A stretch of DNA of 59,487 nt, taken from Cyanobacteriota bacterium. Lineage in GTDB: Bacteria; Cyanobacteriota; Cyanobacteriia; Cyanobacteriales; Microcoleaceae. The position numbers and the translations under genes were made by a program. Below the pieces are notes generated by a model, which saw only the letters and a program-made list of their open reading frames with translations, ran no database searches and was not told the DNA's origin. This document shows, piece after piece, positions 33,171-43,084 of this stretch (its first letter is position 1; each line of letters begins with the position of its first letter). The stretch is taken from the NCBI GenBank assembly GCA_025362325.1, contig JANYGO010000341.1:1-59487 (forward strand). Reading direction: 5' to 3'.

Positions 33171-35768
33171 TTAAATACGACGCCGATAATTCAACTCAAC
33201 GAAAGTAATATGGTAACAAGTTCCGCACTCACTGTCAATCACAAGAGTTCCATCTAATTGGTAAGTCAACATCCGTACTAATCGCAATCCTAATGTTTCG
33301 GTATTTTCTACGTCAAAATTGGCAGGAAATCCGCTACCGTTGTCTTGAATGCTTAAGTGAAATTGCTGAGAATTTATTTCATGAAAATTAATATTAATTT
33401 CACCTGCTAAACTTTTGGTAAAGGCATATTTTAAGGAATTAGAAACCAGTTCGTTGATAATTAAACCGCAAGGAATCGCTGTTTCTATGTTTAAATGAAT
33501 GGGGTCAACGTTGAGATTGAATTGGATGGAGGTGTTGCCACAACCAAAAGATTGATACAAATTAGCAACCAAGTTTTCGACGTAGGAGGGGAGATCGATC
33601 CGAGCGAGATTTTCGGACTGATACAGTTGCTCGTGAATCAAGGCCATTGAATGGATGCGAGTCTGGCTTTCTTCAAATAAAATTAGCGTCGGTTCGTCTT
33701 CAATGTATTGAGCTTGAAGTTGCAGCAGGCTGGAAATTACCTGCATATTATTTTTGACTCGGTGGTGAATTTCTTTGAGCAATACTTCTTTTTCGCGGAG
33801 TGCTGCTTGGATGCGGGCCTCGGCAAACTTGCGATCGCTAATATCTTCGCAAATACCCGCGATCCGATAAATTTTGCCCGATTCGTCGTAAATGGGAAAA
33901 GCTCGATCGCACAGCCAGCGAATTGTGCCATCGGGCCGAAAAATCCGATATTCGGTACTGGTAGACTCGCCCTGGAACACTAGCGAAACTTTCTCTTGCA
34001 ACAGGTGTTTATCTTCTGGATGTACCCACTCCATCATTTTTAAGGGTTCGGCATAAAATTCTTCGCGGCTGCGCCCCCAGATTTGTTCGCAAGCTGGACT
34101 CAGATACAATAAATCGGTGAATTTAGCAGAAACTAGCCAGAAGGAATCCTGGATATTTTCTGCTAGCTGGCGGAAGCGTTCTTCACTTTGGCGGATAGCT
34201 TTTTCTGCCTGTTTGCGCGCGCTGATATCTTCTGCAATCCCAACAACGCGGTAAACTTGACCAGCTTGATTTCTAATCGGAAAAGCCCGATCGCGAATCC
34301 AGCGAATTTCGCCATCCGGCCTGACAATTCGATATTCGATATCGTTTTCAGATACAGTTTGTTTAGTGAAGGTAGCAATAACGCGAGCGCGATCTTCTGG
34401 ATGGAGGGACTCGCCCAAAAAACGCCCGGAAGCATACAAATCAGCGCAGCTTCTGCCCCAAATTTTTTCGTAACCCGGACTGATATAAATAATTTCCTGG
34501 GGTTGAACGCCTACCATCCAAAACACGCTTTCAATGTTTTCTGCTAGCTGTCGGAACCTTTCTTCGCTTTCTTTCAGTGCAGCTTCAGCTTGTTTGCGAG
34601 CGCTAATATCGCGCTGCACGCCAAAATGCCCGACAATTCTGCCCTGGGAATCGTAAATGCAAATATAGTCGCCTTCCACCCAAATTCGAGTTCCGTCAAA
34701 CTTGCGATTGTCATTTTCAATGTGAATTCTGCCAGCATCAAACAATTGCCTGATTACTTCTCTGCCGCCAGCCAAGTTGTGCGACAAAAAAGAGTTAAGC
34801 GTCAAGGCTATCAACTCTTCCCTAGTAGCTCCGTATTGAGCTATCAAAGCATCGTTTGCCTTCGTTACCCGCCCGTTAGCAAATACGTAATCCAAAACTT
34901 TTTCTTTGTCAGCGGTATCGTCCCACTGCACGGGTTCGTCCAGCATCATAAAGAAAAAGCCATCTAAAGATTGAGAGAAAAACAATTCTAGCTGTTGCTG
35001 GCTTTCCCGCAAAAATTCTTCGGCGCGCCAGCGATAGATAATTTCTTCCCGCAATTGTTGGTTAGCTATTCTTAGATCTTCAGTGCGCTTTTGATATTTT
35101 ATTTCTAGCTGATTTTTCAGCCGCTGCATTGCGAATTCTGCCTGTTTTTTTTCGGTAATATCTTGAGTAACTACCATGCCTGCAAAAATTTCTGCCTGGT
35201 CGTTTTTGACGGGAACAACTGTTATAAAATATATCCGATCGCGGTATTTATATTCAAAATTATGCTCTGATCCTGCCAAAGCCGCGCGATATTTGGTCTC
35301 AAAAAGTTGAAAATCTTCTGGCGGCGCTGCTTCCCGCAATGTTTTGCCTTCCAACTGTTCTTTGGACAAACCAACTACTGCCAAACCTTGACCGTCAACC
35401 AGAGTATAGCGCAAATCGCGATCGAACAAAAACACCGAGCCATTCGGATAATGTTTGATAAGAGTTCGGTACATTTCCTGGCTTTTTTCCAGAGATGCGA
35501 TTAACTCAGTGCGATCGTCCTCCGCGATCTCCACTTCAGTTGTGGAACCCGAAGAGTCGGCATTTTCGACTGCTTTGAGTTGTGCTGCTAATTCCTGGCA
35601 CAATTCTCTCTGCTGCTGCAAATCCTCTTCGAGTTGCCGAATTTTTGCGCTTTGCTCTGCTACTAATGCTTCGCAGGTTTCGAGAGGTAGGCCGATGTCT
35701 GTGGGATCAATACACATAATGGCTCTTTGTTTTGCAGTTGCGGACTTGAGTTTTTTCAAGCCTAACAT
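33171..35768 (-). CDS. multi-PAS sensor histidine kinase (HisKA_2 type)
   Basis: 865 residues. A coiled-coil start (residues ~25-90) is followed by about four PAS/PAC units (about 95-210, 245-385, 390-520, 525-650), recognisable by repeated [19 protein letters not shown] linkers and [10 protein letters not shown] / LHPEDRARV. The catalytic part is a HisKA_2 kinase: [20 protein letters not shown] (phospho-His near 669), then a [17 protein letters not shown] box and [10 protein letters not shown]. No TM segment, so cytosolic. Lies directly upstream of the receiver-kinase gene in one operon. Confidence 0.94.
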   Translation of the reverse strand: MLGLKKLKSATAKQRAIMCIDPTDIGLPLETCEALVAEQSAKIRQLEEDLQQQRELCQELAAQLKAVENADSSGSTTEVEIAEDDRTELIASLEKSQEMYRTLIKHYPNGSVFLFDRDLRYTLVDGQGLAVVGLSKEQLEGKTLREAAPPEDFQLFETKYRAALAGSEHNFEYKYRDRIYFITVVPVKNDQAEIFAGMVVTQDITEKKQAEFAMQRLKNQLEIKYQKRTEDLRIANQQLREEIIYRWRAEEFLRESQQQLELFFSQSLDGFFFMMLDEPVQWDDTADKEKVLDYVFANGRVTKANDALIAQYGATREELIALTLNSFLSHNLAGGREVIRQLFDAGRIHIENDNRKFDGTRIWVEGDYICIYDSQGRIVGHFGVQRDISARKQAEAALKESEERFRQLAENIESVFWMVGVQPQEIIYISPGYEKIWGRSCADLYASGRFLGESLHPEDRARVIATFTKQTVSENDIEYRIVRPDGEIRWIRDRAFPIRNQAGQVYRVVGIAEDISARKQAEKAIRQSEERFRQLAENIQDSFWLVSAKFTDLLYLSPACEQIWGRSREEFYAEPLKMMEWVHPEDKHLLQEKVSLVFQGESTSTEYRIFRPDGTIRWLCDRAFPIYDESGKIYRIAGICEDISDRKFAEARIQAALREKEVLLKEIHHRVKNNMQVISSLLQLQAQYIEDEPTLILFEESQTRIHSMALIHEQLYQSENLARIDLPSYVENLVANLYQSFGCGNTSIQFNLNVDPIHLNIETAIPCGLIINELVSNSLKYAFTKSLAGEININFHEINSQQFHLSIQDNGSGFPANFDVENTETLGLRLVRMLTYQLDGTLVIDSECGTCYHITFVELNYRRRI

Positions 35769-35838
35769 TAACAGGACTAAGGCCCAAAAATGGTTAGACG
35801 CGCGAATTATAGCGGTGCGGTGTGCATCGCCCTACTTC

Positions 35839-35944
35839 TATCCGTTACATCCGCTAAATCCGTTACACTCATCCGTTGCCGAACTTCCTTCTATCCGTTA
35901 CATCCGCTAAATCCGTTACACTCATCCGTTGCCGAACTGCCTTC
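35839..35944. repeat. two tandem 53-bp copies of ATCCGTTAC repeat (family F, locus 2)
   Basis: Two consecutive units of TATCCGTTACATCCGCTAAA then TCCGTTACACTCATCCGTTG then CCGAACTTCCTTC (second ends ..CTGCCTTC), 53 bp apart. Ends exactly at the stop of the pepP 3' part. Related to loci 28512 and 45637. Confidence 0.85.
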
Positions 35945-37233
35945 ATTTAGGAACTCCCGCTGTCAAGACTTCGTGATTGTCAACTGTCACCAAAACATCA
36001 TCTTCAATTCTCACGCCAATACCGCGCCATTTTTCAGGAACCTCCGGCTGTCCTTCAACGGGTTTAATATGAGGAGAAATATAAATCCCCGGTTCCACCG
36101 TCAGCACTTGTCCGGCCTGCAAAACTTGCGGATTTTCGCCGTACTGATAAACCCCGACATCGTGCAGGTCCAACCCCAGCCAATGACCAGTACGGTGCAT
36201 ATAAAACGGCTTGTATTTCTCCTCTTTAATTATCTCTTCAATGTCGCCGACCAAAAGTTTTAAATCCATTAAACCTTCCACCAAAACGCGCACTGCTGTT
36301 TCGTGAATTTTGCTGTAAGGATTTCCCGGATATACTTGACTAATTGCCTGCGTTTGTGCAAGCACAAACTAAGTCGTAAATAATCTGTTGTTCGGCGGTG
36401 AATTTGCCGCTGACGGGAAAGGTGCGAGTAATATCGGCGTTGTAGTAGCCGCAAGCACAACCGGCATCTATTAGCAGCAAATCGTTTTCCTGCATTTGGC
36501 GGTTGTTTTCGATGTAGTGGAGGACGCAGGAATTGTAACCTGATGCAACAATTGAAGGATAAGCGGGAGTGCCGCCGTTCATGCCAAAAATATGTTCGAT
36601 TTCTGCTTGAATTTCGTATTCGTACTTGCCAGGTTTGGCGAATTCTCGGGCGCGGTTGTGGGCGGTAACTGAGATATTAGCTGCTTTGCGCATTAATGCT
36701 AATTCAGTTTCGCTTTTTACCAGCCGCATTGGGTGTAAAATGATGTTGGAATCTTCGATTGCTGTGGGGCCTGTCCCGCGTTTCGGGTAGGTGCGCATCA
36801 AGCTTTGCCAGTGATTGAGGACTGTTTGGTCGAAATTGCGATCGCGCCCGAAGTGATAGTATATGCGATCGGCCTTTTCTAAAAATTTTGGCAATTTTTC
36901 GGCAATTTCGGCGATGGGAAACGCTTCATCCGCGCCGTACAACTCCTTAGCGCCTTCTACTCCGGCGCGATCACCGTGCCAAGTTTCTTTTTCCAAGTCT
37001 TTTGGCTGTACAAACAGGACAAATTTGTGTTCTTCGTGGTGCGGCGCGAGCACTGCTACTGCCGAAACTTCGTTGAAACCTGTTAAGTAGAAAAAATCGC
37101 TATCTTGTCGGTAGGCGTATTCAACATCGTTGTGCATGACGGCTGCGGGGGCGCTGCGAAATATCGCCGTTCCGCTGCCAATTTTTGCCATTAACTGTTC
37201 GCGTCTTTGCCGGTATTCGCTGGGGTTGGTCAT
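35943..37233 (-). pseudogene. pepP: Xaa-Pro aminopeptidase broken by a frameshift
   Basis: Metalloprotease removing N-terminal residues before proline. The N-terminal part (ATG at 37231-37233, about 297 residues; YRQRREQLMAKIGSGTAIFR; YHFGRDRNFDQTVL; VASGYNSCVLHYIENNRQ; LIDAGCACGYYNADITRTF) runs into a stop after QQIIYDLVCACTNAGN. The C-terminal part continues in another frame at LAQTQAISQVYPGNPYSKIH to VEPGIYISPH and VRIEDDVLVT, ending at 35943. The break is near 36355-36368, where an extra ~1 (or 4) nt sits in GTTTGTGCTTGCAC. All metal-ligand motifs are present across the two frames, so the lesion is recent or a sequencing error. Confidence 0.85.
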
Positions 37234-37290
37234 CCGATTTTTGATTTTTGATTTTTGATTGAACCGTAAGTCTCGATCGACATTTTAGGC

Positions 37291-37692
37291 TTATTCGACC
37301 GCCAATTTGCAACTATAGTCAACCAGCCGAGACAAATATGAGTTGCTGTGATCGACTAAAGTCCATCTGGGATCGAAATTCGACCAATTTTCGCCATCTT
37401 GGCTAATCCTGACGGTTCTAAACTCTCGCTGTTTGCAGTCAACTTCCATCTGCACCAGCATTTTCTCATTACTAAACTGCTGAGTTCCTAAAATAGTTCT
37501 GACGGGATAAGACGGAGCACCGGGAAAATCGGATTTACTTAATTCTACGCTGCTTGGATCAATGCAAACATCTACAAAAAATCTTAATTTTTCGGCGCTG
37601 GCGCTCAAAGTATTGATGGGAATAAAAATCAAACAAGCTATTAAAAGTAGTGACAAATTATTAGTTGTATGTACGGCAATCTTTGTATTCAT
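37291..37692 (-). CDS. exported small hypothetical protein, surface-adhesin-E-like
   Basis: 133 residues: an N-terminal signal peptide with hydrophobic core NNLSLLLIACLIFIPINTLS, then a beta-rich domain with KLRFFVDVCIDPSSVELSK, MLVQMEVDCKQREFRTVRIS and a C-terminal DYSCKLAVE. The three Cys (C-D-C...C layout) and the pattern 'M.xxDC..R' resemble the surface-adhesin E (PF16747-type) fold, used by small exported proteins. Moderate confidence on fold. Lies between the broken pepP and repeats. Confidence 0.65.
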   Translation of the reverse strand: MNTKIAVHTTNNLSLLLIACLIFIPINTLSASAEKLRFFVDVCIDPSSVELSKSDFPGAPSYPVRTILGTQQFSNEKMLVQMEVDCKQREFRTVRISQDGENWSNFDPRWTLVDHSNSYLSRLVDYSCKLAVE

Positions 37693-37728
37693 CTGCGTTA
37701 ATTGGCGTCGATCTGCGGTAGCTATTTC

Positions 37729-37856
37729 ATATCATGTCCGTTCGATTACCATAACAAAAAAGGTTCGTAGTGCGGACGTCAGTCCGCGACTTGAGAGCGG
37801 ACTGAAGTCCGCACTACAAACGAATCTTATCGCGGTCGATCGACCGGACACGATAT
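37729..37856. repeat. MITE-like element, family B copy 2 (128 bp)
   Basis: Ends ATATCATGTCCGTTCGATTA and its near complement (right end reads inward ATATCGTGTCCGGTCGAT); nested hairpin TAGTGCGGACGTCAGTCCGC / GCGGACTGAAGTCCGCACTA. Same 128-bp length as copy 1 at 29161. The nested hairpin alone recurs elsewhere as repeat family C. Confidence 0.8.
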
Positions 37857-37868
37857 CAAAAATAAGCT

Positions 37869-37970
37869 CGGCGGTTGAAACCGCTTCTTGTAAGACAAAA
37901 CCCGCCGGCGCGGGTTGAATTTCTTCAGTCCGCGGAGGCGGACTTTGTTTGTATAGGAGCAAATTCTATT
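37869..37970. repeat. dispersed repeat family A, copy 3 (degenerate right end)
   Basis: Left end GGCGGTTGAAACCGC intact; the internal hairpin ACCCGCCGGCGCGGGT and the TTTGTTTGTATAG segment present; the right end is lost. It lies 42 nt 3' of the ftsH stop. Confidence 0.7.
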
Positions 37971-38012
37971 TGCCCTGAATATTCGCCCTGAATATTGCTG
38001 AATATTCGCTTT

Positions 38013-39899
38013 TTAAAGCTGAGGAACGTATTGTTCTTTTTCAGGAACAAAAGTGTATTCAGAGACGATTAGCCGCAACTCTTGGCCGTCGATGGTTTCT
38101 TTTTCGATCAGCAAATCGACTAAACGATCGATCACAGTGCGATTTTCGCGAATAATTCGGCGCGCGTCATCGTAGCAGCGATCGACAATTTCCCGGACTT
38201 GTGAGTCAATCCGAGAAGCAATTTCTTCGGAATATTCCGATCGCGCCGTGAAGTCGCGGCCGAGGAAAATTTCGCTTTGTTGAGCTTCCAGGGCGATCGG
38301 GCCCAAGGTAGACATCCCGTAGCGAGTCACCATTTGGCGGGCCATGCCGCTGACTTGCTGCAAGTCGTTGCCGGCACCGGTGGTTACTTCGGCATCGCCG
38401 AAAACTACTTCTTCGGCTGCGCGGCCGCCCAAAGCACCGCTAATCCGGGCTAAGATTTGCGATCTCGAAATCAAACCTTGGTCTTCGCTGGGCATGAACC
38501 AAGTCAAGCCGCGGGCTTGTCCGCGAGGAACTAAGGTAACTTTTTGCACGGGATCGTGGGCTTGAATGATCGTACCGACGATCGCGTGGCCGATTTCGTG
38601 GTAAGCAATCAAGCGCTTGCTCTTGCTGTCCACCAGCGGTGTGCCTTCCATACCTGCGACGACGCGATCGACTGCATCGTCAACTTCGAGCATCGTAATC
38701 GCTTCTTTCCGGCGTCTCGCTGTTAAAATAGCAGCTTCGTTGAGCAAGTTAGCCAAATCAGCACCCGTAAAACCGGGAGTGCGGCGGGCGATGGCGTCCA
38801 AAGAAATTTCCTCAGACAGCTTCTTGTTGCGCGCGTGAACTTCCAAAATTTCCAGACGGCCTTTGATATCCGGTATATCTACGCTAACTTGGCGGTCAAA
38901 ACGTCCCGGACGCAGCAGCGCTGAGTCGAGCACGTCGGGGCGGTTGGTGGCAGCAATGATGATGATCCCAGTATTGCCCTCAAAACCGTCCATTTCTGTC
39001 AGCAACTGGTTCAGGGTTTGTTCCCGTTCGTCGTTACCGCCGCCGATACCGGCGCCGCGCTGGCGGCCCACTGCATCGATTTCATCGATAAAAATGATAC
39101 AAGGAGCATTTTCTTTAGCTTTCTTGAACAAGTCGCGGACGCGGGAGGCGCCGACACCGACGAACATTTCGACAAATTCCGAACCGGAGATGCTGAAGAA
39201 AGGTACGCCGGCTTCGCCTGCGATCGCTTTTGCCAGCATGGTTTTACCTGTTCCGGGAGGGCCAACTAGCAGCACGCCTTTGGGAATCTTGGCGCCGACT
39301 GCGGTGAAGCGTTCCGGTTTTTTGAGGAAAGTCACGACTTCGGCGAGTTCTTCTTTGGCTTCTTCCACGCCTGCTACGTCGTCGAACAGTACGCCTGTTT
39401 TAGCTTCCATTTGAAAGCGTGCTTTGGATTTGCCAAAATTCATGGCTTGGCCTGGGCCTCCTGGCACATTGCCGCCGCGGCGGAACAGGAAAAACAATCC
39501 TGCTACTAATAATAAGGGAAATACTAGATTGCCTAAAACTCCCCAGATAGCGCCGTCGTTGCGCAGCGGGTGAGTGTCGAAGCTGATTTTGGAGTCTCTG
39601 AGTCGAGAAATCAGTTCCGGGGCATTTGAGGGCAAGTCCACGCGCCACCGCTGCTCGTGATTGTCTAGTTCGGGATCTACGGCTAGGACGATCGCTGTGC
39701 GGCCTCCGTCGTACAAATCAACGCTGGTGACTCGATCGGCGTTTAGGTAATCTAAGAATCTACCGTAGCTCAGACGGGTGCTGGCGGTGTTCTTGGTCAT
39801 TTCTGCTGGGGATGGGGCAAAGGCTCCCTGCCACAAGAAAAAGCCGATGACTAAGGCGGGTAAAGTCCAAAGTAGTATAGTTTGCCAAGAAATTTTCAT
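38013..39899 (-). CDS. ftsH: ATP-dependent zinc metalloprotease FtsH
   Basis: 628-residue membrane AAA+ protease; in cyanobacteria FtsH complexes degrade damaged D1 in photosystem II repair and membrane proteins. TM1 [19 protein letters not shown] (about 9-27), a lumen/periplasmic part, TM2 [19 protein letters not shown] (about 121-139), Walker A GPPGTGKT (213-220), Walker [15 protein letters not shown] region [20 protein letters not shown], and zinc site HEIGH in [13 protein letters not shown] (about 430). C-terminus ..[15 protein letters not shown]. Complete. The exact paralogue (FtsH1-4) cannot be told from the sequence alone. Confidence 0.97.
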   Translation of the reverse strand: MKISWQTILLWTLPALVIGFFLWQGAFAPSPAEMTKNTASTRLSYGRFLDYLNADRVTSVDLYDGGRTAIVLAVDPELDNHEQRWRVDLPSNAPELISRLRDSKISFDTHPLRNDGAIWGVLGNLVFPLLLVAGLFFLFRRGGNVPGGPGQAMNFGKSKARFQMEAKTGVLFDDVAGVEEAKEELAEVVTFLKKPERFTAVGAKIPKGVLLVGPPGTGKTMLAKAIAGEAGVPFFSISGSEFVEMFVGVGASRVRDLFKKAKENAPCIIFIDEIDAVGRQRGAGIGGGNDEREQTLNQLLTEMDGFEGNTGIIIIAATNRPDVLDSALLRPGRFDRQVSVDIPDIKGRLEILEVHARNKKLSEEISLDAIARRTPGFTGADLANLLNEAAILTARRRKEAITMLEVDDAVDRVVAGMEGTPLVDSKSKRLIAYHEIGHAIVGTIIQAHDPVQKVTLVPRGQARGLTWFMPSEDQGLISRSQILARISGALGGRAAEEVVFGDAEVTTGAGNDLQQVSGMARQMVTRYGMSTLGPIALEAQQSEIFLGRDFTARSEYSEEIASRIDSQVREIVDRCYDDARRIIRENRTVIDRLVDLLIEKETIDGQELRLIVSEYTFVPEKEQYVPQL

Positions 39900-40221
39900 A
39901 AATGCGGGTGCCTTGAATTGGGGACAGATCGGGTAAGCTGGCGGTGTGGGATTAGTGTGACAAAAATTTACACTCAGAATCTTAACTAAATTTAACTTAA
40001 CAATGCACGATCGGGCAAGATGATGGCGATCGCACTGGATTGAGAAAAAGTTAGGTTAGTTACGGTAAGGGCGATCGTCCCGAATATAATATTTGGTGCT
40101 GATTTCAATACCGATCTAGGTAGAGTTAGAAGAATCGCCTCAAAACCCACTGTCTTTAAGCGCGGCAGTGTCCAGGGATAAGGCATGATAATGGTGAGGC
40201 TCAGTGAGGTAACACATTTCA
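39900..40221. other. divergent ftsH / parM intergenic region
   Basis: 322 bp between divergent genes. It contains AT-rich stretches (AACTAAATTTAACTTAACAA near 39983-40002) and GCGATCGC-like HIP1 pieces. No repeat array resembling a parC centromere is visible, and no small ORF with a ribosome site. Confidence 0.5.
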
Positions 40222-41304
40222 ATGACAACTAGACAGCTTGTTCCTAATTCGGCTATGCTGACGCAGCAGACTAAGATCGCTTCTCACAAATCGATTATTA
40301 GTGCTGATTTGGGTCGTACAGCAACTAAAGCTTGCGTGAGTCGCAACCCAAATGGTGTTGTTTTCATCCCTGCCAACGTGGCTGCTATGCCCGTGGAAAA
40401 GGTGCGGGGCGGCAGCTTTGAGTCAAAAGCAACAGACCCTCTGTTGGATATGTGGCTGGAGCACCAGGGCAAGGGGTACGCAATCGGCCAACTGGCTGCT
40501 GACTTTGGCGCTAATCTCGGTGGCGCAGACCAGTCGAAAGTAGTGGATGCTTTGGTGAAGGTTTTTTCCTGTGCTGGATATTTCCAGATGAAGGGCGAAA
40601 TGGCAGTAGTGCTGGGTTTGCCTTTTTATTCGCAGGATCAGTTTGAGAAAGAAAAGGAAGAGATTATCAGCCAACTGCGCTCTCCCCACGTTGTGGTGTA
40701 CCGCGGCGAGCGTTTGGAAATTGACATCCGCCACGTTTGGGTGATGCCGGAAGGATTCGGCAGCCTGATTTGGTGCGAGGCTCAAGACAACAAGGAGTTT
40801 ACGCCGGAATTGCCGGAACTGTCGGTGGCTGTTGTCGATATCGGACACCAAACTACTGATTTGTTAATGGTCGATCGTTTCCGGTTCGCCCGGGCCGCTT
40901 CTAAAAGCGATTCCTTCGCCATGAACAAGTTCTACGAACAAGTTGCCTCAAAGATTCCGGGGGCAGACCCTCAATCCCTGTCTTTACTGGAAGCGGTAAA
41001 CAAACCGGAAGGCCAGCGTTTCTACCGTCCGAGAGGAGCGACTAAGCCCACTAATTTAGATCCCATTATTAAGGATTTGCGGGAGGCTTTCGCTAACGAA
41101 CTGTCCGAACGTTTGGTGCAGTGGCTACCGGAACGGGTGACGGATGTGGTTCTGACTGGCGGTGGTGGCGAGTTTTTCTGGGAGGTTCTGCAACCCTTGC
41201 TAAAAGAAGCAAATCTTAAGGCTCACTTGGCTCAACCTTCTCGGAAAGCTAATGCTTTGGGACAGTTTATTTATGCTGAGGCTCAGCTAGCCACAATTAA
41301 GTAA
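40222..41304 (+). CDS. ParM/StbA-family actin-like ATPase
   Basis: 360-residue actin-fold protein of the plasmid-segregation ParM type: phosphate-1 loop SIISADLGRTATKACV (about 24-39), phosphate-2 VAVVDIGHQTTDLLM, and the adenosine motif VVLTGGGGEFFWEVLQ near the C-terminus. ParM proteins polymerise with ATP and push DNA or cargo apart. Downstream (20 nt) is a small coiled-coil partner, the ParR position. Here there is no sign of plasmid genes, so a chromosomal, possibly cytoskeletal role is likely; ParMR-derived cell-shape systems have been reported in multicellular cyanobacteria. Confidence 0.88.
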   Translation: MTTRQLVPNSAMLTQQTKIASHKSIISADLGRTATKACVSRNPNGVVFIPANVAAMPVEKVRGGSFESKATDPLLDMWLEHQGKGYAIGQLAADFGANLGGADQSKVVDALVKVFSCAGYFQMKGEMAVVLGLPFYSQDQFEKEKEEIISQLRSPHVVVYRGERLEIDIRHVWVMPEGFGSLIWCEAQDNKEFTPELPELSVAVVDIGHQTTDLLMVDRFRFARAASKSDSFAMNKFYEQVASKIPGADPQSLSLLEAVNKPEGQRFYRPRGATKPTNLDPIIKDLREAFANELSERLVQWLPERVTDVVLTGGGGEFFWEVLQPLLKEANLKAHLAQPSRKANALGQFIYAEAQLATIK

Positions 41305-41324
41305 CGCATTAAGGCTTGAACCCT

Positions 41325-41843
41325 ATGGCACTGTGGGCAAAAAATAAGGCGAATTTCTCGGTGGCATTTACCGAAGATGCTGCGGATCAAACTTTGTTGG
41401 CCGCTATTGAAAAAGAGTTGGCTTTTACGAAGTATCAGACTTTCAGCAATCTCTGCAAGCAAGCTTTGTGGCAGTTTTTGTCTGTGTCTGAGTCTGGTAG
41501 CTCTACAGATAGCTCTCAGCGGTTGGAACAGCGTATTGCTGAACTTGCGGTCAAATTTTCTGAGTTCGAGCGCAATGTTTCTGCTGAGGAATTAAGCCGT
41601 TTGGAAGGACTGGAACATCACCTGAGTCAATTGGGCGCGCAGTTGGATCAGTTGCAGGGGAGTGTTAACAGTAAGTTTGCTCAAGTTTCTTTTGCCCAAG
41701 TTTCAAAAGTAGTAGAGCCTGACTCGATGGAGTCTGAGTCTGTAGCGGATTATAATGTAGTTTCTGATGCTGAGGTTGCTCCTCGTCGGGAGTCCGATCC
41801 TTTGTTGGAGCGTTTAAGTTCTTTGTTACCGCAAGATTTCTAG
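41325..41843 (+). CDS. ParR-like partner of the actin homologue
   Basis: 172 residues from the ATG at 41325. The N-terminal ~50 residues (LWAKNKANFSVAFTEDAADQ; ELAFTKYQTFSNLCKQALWQ) look like a ribbon-helix-helix plus a helix, the ParR DNA-binding layout. A long coiled coil with heptads (LEQRIAELAVKFSEFERN; LSRLEGLEHHLSQLGAQLDQ) follows, then an acidic Ser-rich linker and a hydrophobic tip (DPLLERLSSLLPQDF), which in ParR-type adaptors binds the filament. Same operon as the actin homologue. Confidence 0.7.
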   Translation: MALWAKNKANFSVAFTEDAADQTLLAAIEKELAFTKYQTFSNLCKQALWQFLSVSESGSSTDSSQRLEQRIAELAVKFSEFERNVSAEELSRLEGLEHHLSQLGAQLDQLQGSVNSKFAQVSFAQVSKVVEPDSMESESVADYNVVSDAEVAPRRESDPLLERLSSLLPQDF

Positions 41844-41920
41844 AATGAGGTAGAGCAAGGCTAAAAAGCCTTGAGATGTGATGTTAGTAGCTCGCTGTTG
41901 GCAGCGGGTACTGAATAAAT

Positions 41921-41959
41921 AAAGCGATCGCTCTTTGGAAAAAAAAGGGCGATCGCTTT
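41921..41959 (+). terminator. probable terminator of the ParM operon
   Basis: Near-perfect inverted repeat AAAGCGATCGCTCTTT / AAAGGGCGATCGCTTT (15 of 16 pairs) with a loop of ~7 nt, 80 nt after the ParR-like stop, followed by TTGTTAT. It embeds the HIP1 octamer. Confidence 0.65.
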
Positions 41960-41964
41960 GTTAT

Positions 41965-42051
41965 GGAAGAAGGAAGAAGGAAGAAGGAAGGAAGAGGGAA
42001 GAAGGAAGAGGGAAGAGGGAAGAAGGAAGAGAGAAGAAGGAAGGAAGAGGG
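41965..42051 (+). repeat. purine-only GGAAGA microsatellite
   Basis: 87 consecutive purines built of GGAAGA / GGAAGAG units. Such a tract can form triplex DNA and slip in replication. It lies between the ParM operon terminator and the 3' end of the convergent gene at 42137. Confidence 0.85.
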
Positions 42052-42136
42052 CTATAACGGCTACGCAAGCCGATAAAAAGAAGAAAGAGGGGATAATTGC
42101 ACCATTACCAATTACCAATTATCAATTACCTCGATA

Positions 42137-43084
42137 TTATTCGAGCAATCGTAATTTTTGCAAGCGGGAACGAATGGCACCAGGCTGTCGCTGAAATCTC
42201 TGAGCTAATTCGCCAATTTGTTGACCGCTAGCATATTCTTTCTGCAAATTCTCGTCTTCATCGTGACTCCACTTGACATAAGCTCTGGGATATTTATGGC
42301 GAATTTTCTCATTCTGGTTTTTAGGTCGATAGGGATGATGCTGAACCTCAGAACTGTCAGATCCCAAATTGCCATCCCCCGCCATGTCCAACCGTTGGTT
42401 AAATTCCCCGCCGCGACTAGCTACAGCCTCCTGCAAACGGTGGGGAATCACAGCCATTTCTTGAGCCAGCTCAGCCAAAGCATTGTCTACTTTTTGCTGG
42501 AGTTCTGTGAGCTGACGCTGCTGCAAACTGCCCCACTGCGGCAGTTCGTTGATAAACTGCTGCAAGTCCAGAATGATTGTTGTCAAAGTTTCGACTTGTT
42601 GCAACTCCGGCCGCTGTTTGAACTGGCGGCTGGTGAGTTCGATCTCGCTTTGAATCATTTTAATAGTTTTTTCTAAAATTATTAGTCGCTGGCGCAGGTT
42701 CTCAATTGCTGAAATTAGAGAGTGCGCATTTTCTCCCTGGCCAACATTGAGATTTTCGCGAGATGTTTGCGCAAGAGCTTCGTCTAGAGCATTTACAGCA
42801 AGTTGCAATTGCTCGATCGCGCGATCGCTAGTAGCTGCTTGTTGATTTATGCGATCGAACACTGCCGCTGTACCTGTTTTAAGTTGGTCGCGCAACTTCT
42901 GGCGGTTGACAAAATTCAACACCAGCGAAATCACTACAGGCACTTCGACATAAACGCTCTGCTGCAAAACCAAACTAGCAGCCAATCCCACAGCAGATGC
43001 AGCAAGAGAAGCCAATTCAGCAGTTTCTAACAAATTGCTCGATTTAGGACTTTGGATTTTGGTTGATGAATTGGATGATGACAT
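42137..43084 (-). CDS. membrane-anchored coiled-coil protein with C-terminal SANT/HTH-like domain
   Basis: 315 residues from the ATG at 43082-43084. Two hydrophobic segments (LASLAASAVGLAASLV and VPVVISLVLNFV, about 18-55), then a long coiled-coil/helical region with heptads (RLIILEKTIKMIQSEIELTS; LQQRQLTELQQKVDNALAEL), an acidic linker, and a C-terminal domain VKWSHDEDENLQKEYASGQQ, IGELAQRFQRQPGAIRSRLQ. The last part resembles the Myb/SANT-like HTH seen at the end of some DNA-binding proteins. It could tether DNA to a membrane. Convergent with the ParM operon. No named family. Confidence 0.75.
   Translation of the reverse strand: MSSSNSSTKIQSPKSSNLLETAELASLAASAVGLAASLVLQQSVYVEVPVVISLVLNFVNRQKLRDQLKTGTAAVFDRINQQAATSDRAIEQLQLAVNALDEALAQTSRENLNVGQGENAHSLISAIENLRQRLIILEKTIKMIQSEIELTSRQFKQRPELQQVETLTTIILDLQQFINELPQWGSLQQRQLTELQQKVDNALAELAQEMAVIPHRLQEAVASRGGEFNQRLDMAGDGNLGSDSSEVQHHPYRPKNQNEKIRHKYPRAYVKWSHDEDENLQKEYASGQQIGELAQRFQRQPGAIRSRLQKLRLLE

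Noticed and set aside
39018..39414. Long antisense frames inside ftsH
   Set aside because: High GC at third positions of ftsH opens antisense frames; no ribosome sites and no homology pattern.
41958..42194. Repetitive KEEGRRK protein frame on the plus strand
   Set aside because: It is simply the GGAAGA microsatellite translated; the tail overlaps the 42137 gene in antisense.
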